Below, piece after piece: positions 60,865 to 64,000 of a DNA stretch of 64,000 nucleotides (its first letter is position 1; every line of letters begins with the position of its first letter). The stretch is from Prinsepia uniflora. Lineage: Eukaryota; Streptophyta; Magnoliopsida; Rosales; Rosaceae. A model generated the notes under the pieces. That model ran no database searches, had not been told where the DNA came from, and saw nothing but the letters and a program-made list of their open reading frames with translations. Position numbers and translations under genes: made by a program. The stretch covers positions 70,926,136-70,990,135 of the forward strand of contig CM064867.1 of the NCBI GenBank assembly GCA_032719365.1. The letters are read 5' to 3'.

Positions 60865-61325
60865 TGATGGGTTTCCCTCATTAGTGGAGGAGAGAAAAAG
60901 AAGGAAAAATAAATAGTAAAATAAAATGAAAGAAAGGACGGGAGAGTTTGAAGAAAACGAATGGAAAAGAAAAGGAACAAAACTCTCCTTCATGCATGAC
61001 CACCAATTAGTTAGGAATGTTGGCTATAAAAGCCGTAGTCTTCTTTCAGTTCATTGCATCCATTTAGAAAGCCCAAACTTAGAAAGTTTTGAGAGATAAG
61101 AAAGTCTCACTTGTGTGAGAGAGAAAATCCTCTTGAGAGAAAAACCAAGAGAGAGTTTATCCACCGGTGTTTGGTGAGATTATAATTGTATTCCCATTAT
61201 TTTTCTTAGTGGAAGATAGAGTGTTATTTTTGCCCATTTTATTTACACAAGGCTGGGAAAAGTCATATCCTGGGAGTGCCATATTTATTTATTGGCTATT
61301 TTATTTTTCGCCATCTTTCCCAACA
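60865..61325 (+). repeat. 3' LTR of the copia element
   Basis: 461 bp, with TATAAAA at 61025-61031. It differs from the 5' LTR at about five bases, for example TTTCCCTC versus TTTTCCTC near the start and CTGGGAG versus CTGTGAG near the end. Confidence 0.95.
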
Positions 61326-61330
61326 AAACC

Positions 61331-61699
61331 TTCCACTATACATTGAAAGGGATAAGAGTAGTACTCCTCATCCAATACATGCACAAACTGAATTTCAGTT
61401 ATCTTCCTTCTTCGACCTTTTGCTCCTATATCCGCTACGCTTAGGAAGTTTCCTTCACTTCACATCATGATTAATATTGCATTGTTCTTCGAACATATTA
61501 TTTTTAAGTTCAAGCGAGGATCATGACAACCAATATACATATCACCATTTAGAAATAAGAAAACTGTAGCGATTTTTCCTACCAGAAGAAGTTTCACTAA
61601 CTGAGTCCACCGATATGTACAAGCAAGCATATTGATATAGAATCACATAGATAAGCCTCTACATGCAAAAGCGCGGATGGATACAACGAGCAAAGCACA
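61331..61699. other. Flanking DNA, no gene recognised
   Basis: This is the continuation of the copia insertion site. No domain or repeat is seen up to the trnS-like remnant. Confidence 0.45.
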
Positions 61700-61702
61700 A
61701 AG

Positions 61703-61790
61703 TTGATGGATGTCTAAGCACTTGCAAGAGTCGGTCTTAAAAATCAAAGTATTGATAGGAATACCGGGGGTTTGAATCCCTCTCATTCTT
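61703..61790 (+). pseudogene. Degenerate plastid trnS(UGA)-like remnant
   Basis: The stretch contains GTTGATGG, then GGTCTTAAAAATC in place of the anticodon-stem region GGTCTTGAAAACC, then an extra-arm-like TTGATAGGAA, and finally GGGGGTTTGAATCCCTCTC, the T-arm of plastid trnS genes. The acceptor-stem 5' half is not convincing, and the anticodon has changed from TGA to TAA. It cannot be a working tRNA gene. Its closeness to the psbH pseudogene supports plastid origin. Confidence 0.5.
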
Positions 61791-61916
61791 TGAAGGCATA
61801 AGTTATCTCTTGCATTATCTATAGATAAGAAGGAATCAAATTCACTCTATTGAATGAGTAGCTTGTGTTATAAGAGAGTCAACAAGGCTTATGGAATATA
61901 AAATCTTATGGATCTT

Positions 61917-62135
61917 ATGGCTACACAAACCGTTGAAGATAGTTCTAGATCTAACCTTGCAAATCGAACTAATATAGGAAGTCTATTGAAACTATTGAAC
62001 TCAGAATATGGTAAGGCAGTGGGGAAATACTCCTTTGATGGGTCTCATAATGGCTATGTTTTCACTGATCCTATCTATTATTTTGAAGACTTATAATTCC
62101 CGTATTTTACAGGTTCGAATTTCAATGAATAATAA
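61917..62135 (+). pseudogene. psbH: psbH pseudogene in nuclear plastid DNA (NUPT)
   Basis: The ATG at 61917 starts MATQTVEDSSRS and continues to LLNSEYGKA, the start of the plastid photosystem II H phosphoprotein (PsbH, about 73 residues). After codon 35 the frame is lost. The DNA still follows psbH (TACTCCTTTGATGGGT, CTATCTATTATTTTGAAGA, ATTTCAATGAAT), so a deletion of a few bases caused a frameshift. The plastid protein would sit in thylakoid membranes; this nuclear copy encodes at most a truncated peptide and lacks a transit peptide. It is a decayed plastid insertion. Confidence 0.8.
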
Positions 62136-62138
62136 GAT

Positions 62139-62850
62139 TAAGCTCATGAAATTATTATCCTAGATTGGAATAAGTTGATAAGATCTTGTTTTTTTTTTTT
62201 CATCTCTATGTCCTTCTCGTATGGCGACATGGCGGCGTAAAAAAGGAACAAGATGAATGATGTTTCTTTGATGAGTGATTTTTCGAGTAGCTGTTGTGGA
62301 TAAATGATTCACCAAAATAATAAGTCACTTTTGATATAAAAAAATATGAGATCGGAAAATGTTAGGAAGCTGTTGTATCCATTCATTTTCGTTCTTCTTA
62401 TTGATGGATCATTTTCTTTTTGTTTCTCGAGTCTATAGTGAGTTCCAAATAGAGTTTTAAAAGGGTCAACTTTATGTCACTCAAAAAAATTCATTTCCCT
62501 ACCATCTTGAGTTATCACGCGCTCCCCAATGATTTGAAAACCTGAAAATTTTTATAAACGGTCATTTTCCTACCATTGTGAGTTATTACTCCCATTAATT
62601 AATGACTTATTACTCAAAATGCTCCTATGAATCTGCTGTAAAATCTCAATTTTCTCATAACACCAAATCGTAGCAAAGTCCCCCTTGAATGCCCATTCCA
62701 TCGAATCCATTGCACAAAAATTTATTTTTCATTACTAATGGTGTTTAGAGAGCATATATGGCACCTAGTTGGCAAGGAAGTGGCCCGCACATAAGGCGGA
62801 AAATTTCAAAAAATCCAACAGTGATCCCACCAAAAAGTTGTGAATTTGGC
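62139..62850. other. AT-rich sequence following the plastid remnant
   Basis: Some of this may also be plastid-derived (it follows psbH directly without an obvious break), but I recognise no further plastid gene. No open frame with a domain. Confidence 0.35.
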
Positions 62851-62853
62851 CTT

Positions 62854-62860
62854 TATAAAT
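62854..62860 (+). promoter_or_regulatory. Possible TATA box
   Basis: TATAAAT lies 63 bases before an ATG at 62923, at a spacing that would give a 35-40-base leader. Meaningful only if the frame at 62923 is a real gene start. Confidence 0.35.
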
Positions 62861-62922
62861 GTTTGTGAACCCCAAGCCACCAACATCATCAATTAATTTG
62901 CAGTTACAAAGGAGATTCTTAT

Positions 62923-62981
62923 ATGGAGGAGAGTTCGAATTTCCAGCCGAGAAGATGGTTTTGTGGGAAGATGGGGGAGAA
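62923..62981 (+). pseudogene. Possible 5' end of a gene cut by an LTR insertion
   Basis: The frame MEESSNFQPRRWFCGKMGE runs from 62923 to the start of the gypsy-type LTR at 62982. A TATA-like box precedes it. I do not recognise the protein, and the continuation, if any, lies beyond the LTR and outside the window. The remaining open frame (to 63249) is LTR sequence. Confidence 0.3.
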
Positions 62982-63771
62982 TGACAGGACCCATCCCGAT
63001 CCTCCAGGGACTACCCTGAGATGTGCCCTGCTCTCGCCTGACAATTACCCTAGAGTGCCAAAAATACCCTTAACGAGTTTAAAATTAAACAAGTTCAAGT
63101 TCTACATTGCCAGATCAGGGATAAGTATCTTAAACACAATGAGCACATATGTCAGTTTACAAAACAGTACTCAAATCTACCCAAATGGGTTTACAGGTGC
63201 GCAACGACAAGTATCTATGCTTCGGCCTCTAGGTCAGCCCCTGCCTTAGTGTCACGGCCTGCAGGGTCAAGAAAACAATCAAAGGGTGAGTGGAAAAAAA
63301 ATAAACAACATTTTCAAAACAATTTCAAGGAAACAAATAAAGGTTTTCCCCTCTGTTTTCAAACATACATGCATTCAAGTCAAATCATAAGAAATGGAAA
63401 TCGAATTCATAAAGAAATATAAATCTGGACGCATAAACAGTACATCACAATATATCCAATCCTCGCCATCTCAGATGTCTGACATCCCTGATGTCTAATC
63501 AATAATGTCACGGTCTTAAGGCTACACGTGCCGCTCAGGGTCTCAAGTTCGAGTACTCCCTAGGATCCACCAGTGTACGGGTAATATCATAATGGTGTGC
63601 CTTCCCCAGACACTGTCCTAGGTGATATCAACCTCTAGCACTCCTGATCATGAGCCTCTCCTTAGAGCGGCCCCTTTTAGGCAGTGCACCGTGACTACTA
63701 CAGGATACTACGAGGAGGAGACAATAACTCATAAGGATGGTATGTACAGTGTAGTTGTTAAAACGAGTGAA
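62982..63771 (-). mobile_element. Start of a gypsy-type LTR, minus orientation
   Basis: It begins TGACAGGACCCATCCCG and carries the superfamily landmarks: the 'cacggcctgcagggtc' block (about 63253), a TACATGCAT motif (63365) and GATGTCTGACATC-type dyads near 63473-63500. At 63772 a Cassandra-type LTR interrupts it. The end is beyond the window. Confidence 0.75.
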
Positions 63772-64000
63772 TGTCAGGACCCGACCCTCCTCGGTCAGGA
63801 CCCGACTTATCTAGCACCATATTGTCCGCTTTGGGCCTCGCCCTCACGATTTTGTTTTCGGGAGCTCATGGTGCAACTTCCCAGGGGGTCACCCATCATG
63901 GAATTGCACTAGCCTTAACTCGCTTAACTTTGGGGTTCCAATCCCCCCCAAAGCCACTTGAGCTCCCAAAAGGCCTAGTGCTAGATAGGTGTGTGCCTAC
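63772..64000 (-). mobile_element. Cassandra-type TRIM LTR with 5S rRNA-like sequence, partial
   Basis: On the minus strand it reads like the LTR of Cassandra, the plant TRIM retrotransposon that carries 5S-derived sequence: TATCTAGCACTAGGCCTTTT, then a 5S-like part, then CGTGAGGGCGAGGCCCAAAG, GCGGACAATATGGTGCTAG and an end ...CTGACA at 63772. The 5S-like part includes AAGTTAAGCG (minus strand of 63921-63930) and GATGGGTGACCCCCTGGGAA (minus strand of 63877-63896), which correspond to the internal pol III promoter boxes. It is inserted in the gypsy LTR. The other end is outside the window. Confidence 0.88.

Larger units (their letters stand above)
56262..61325 (+). mobile_element. Ty1/copia LTR retrotransposon (5064 bp), TSD AAACC
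   Basis: The element has LTRs at 56262-56722 and 60865-61325, both 461 bp, starting TGATGGG and ending CCCAACA. AAACC flanks it at 56257-56261 and 61326-61330. An initiator-Met PBS, a gag-pol region in the order gag, protease, integrase, reverse transcriptase, RNase H, and a GGGAGGGGGAGA polypurine tract complete it. Integrase before reverse transcriptase places it in Ty1/copia, and the protein resembles the TNT1-94 (Tork) group. The LTRs differ at about five positions. It lies 2.6 kb downstream of the V-PPase gene in the same orientation. Confidence 0.96.

Noticed and set aside
63860..63955. Genuine 5S rRNA gene
   Set aside because: The 5S-like sequence is diverged and flanked by Cassandra LTR sequence, with no tandem 5S array; it is part of the TRIM LTR.

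Overview
The window is nuclear DNA of a flowering plant, most likely a eudicot. It carries a multi-exon vacuolar H+-pyrophosphatase gene with plant GT-AG introns, several classes of plant transposable element, and decayed plastid-derived DNA. No species can be named from the sequence alone. There is one assembly gap of 500 N at 36587-37086.

Region 1 (1-25006) is a nest of long (2.7-3.1 kb) LTRs of one Ty3/gypsy-like superfamily, whose ends read TGACAGGACC or TGTCAGGG on one side and GTCGTTACA on the other. I could delimit a minus-strand, non-coding element (LTRs 1277-4135 and 8970-11661, PBS 8956-8967). I could also delimit solo LTRs by target-site duplications: 4264-7410 (TACG, degenerate), 15353-18196 (TCACG) and 20444-23336 (GTCCA). 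Around them are truncated LTR copies and one 451-bp LTR of a different element with its own PBS (24292-24742).

Region 2 (25012-34450) is one minus-strand LTR element with 2.7-kb LTRs, an initiator-Met PBS, an intact 303-codon gag and no pol (a TR-GAG-like non-autonomous element). It is flanked by ATAGT duplications, and a 2838-bp solo LTR sits inside its right LTR with TCCAC duplications.

Region 3 (34456-48836) is AT-rich intergenic DNA. It holds a 226-bp CACTA-type MITE, a 1124-bp hAT-like element that carries a KNOX homeobox gene exon, fragments of LINE-type RNase H, a 29-G tract and small duplications.

Region 4 (48837-53627) is the host gene: a type I vacuolar H+-translocating pyrophosphatase with eight coding exons and 766 residues, all of them intact. 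It pumps protons into the vacuole using cytosolic pyrophosphate.

Region 5 (53628-64000) holds a nearly complete Ty1/copia element (56262-61325, TSD AAACC, identical-length 461-bp LTRs) whose gag-pol frame is broken five times. Next come plastid-derived remnants (trnS-like and a psbH pseudogene) and a possible gene start cut by a gypsy LTR. At the right edge is a Cassandra-type TRIM LTR carrying 5S rRNA-like sequence. Only the V-PPase is confidently a functional host gene; the gag frame at 27968-28879 is the only intact transposon frame.
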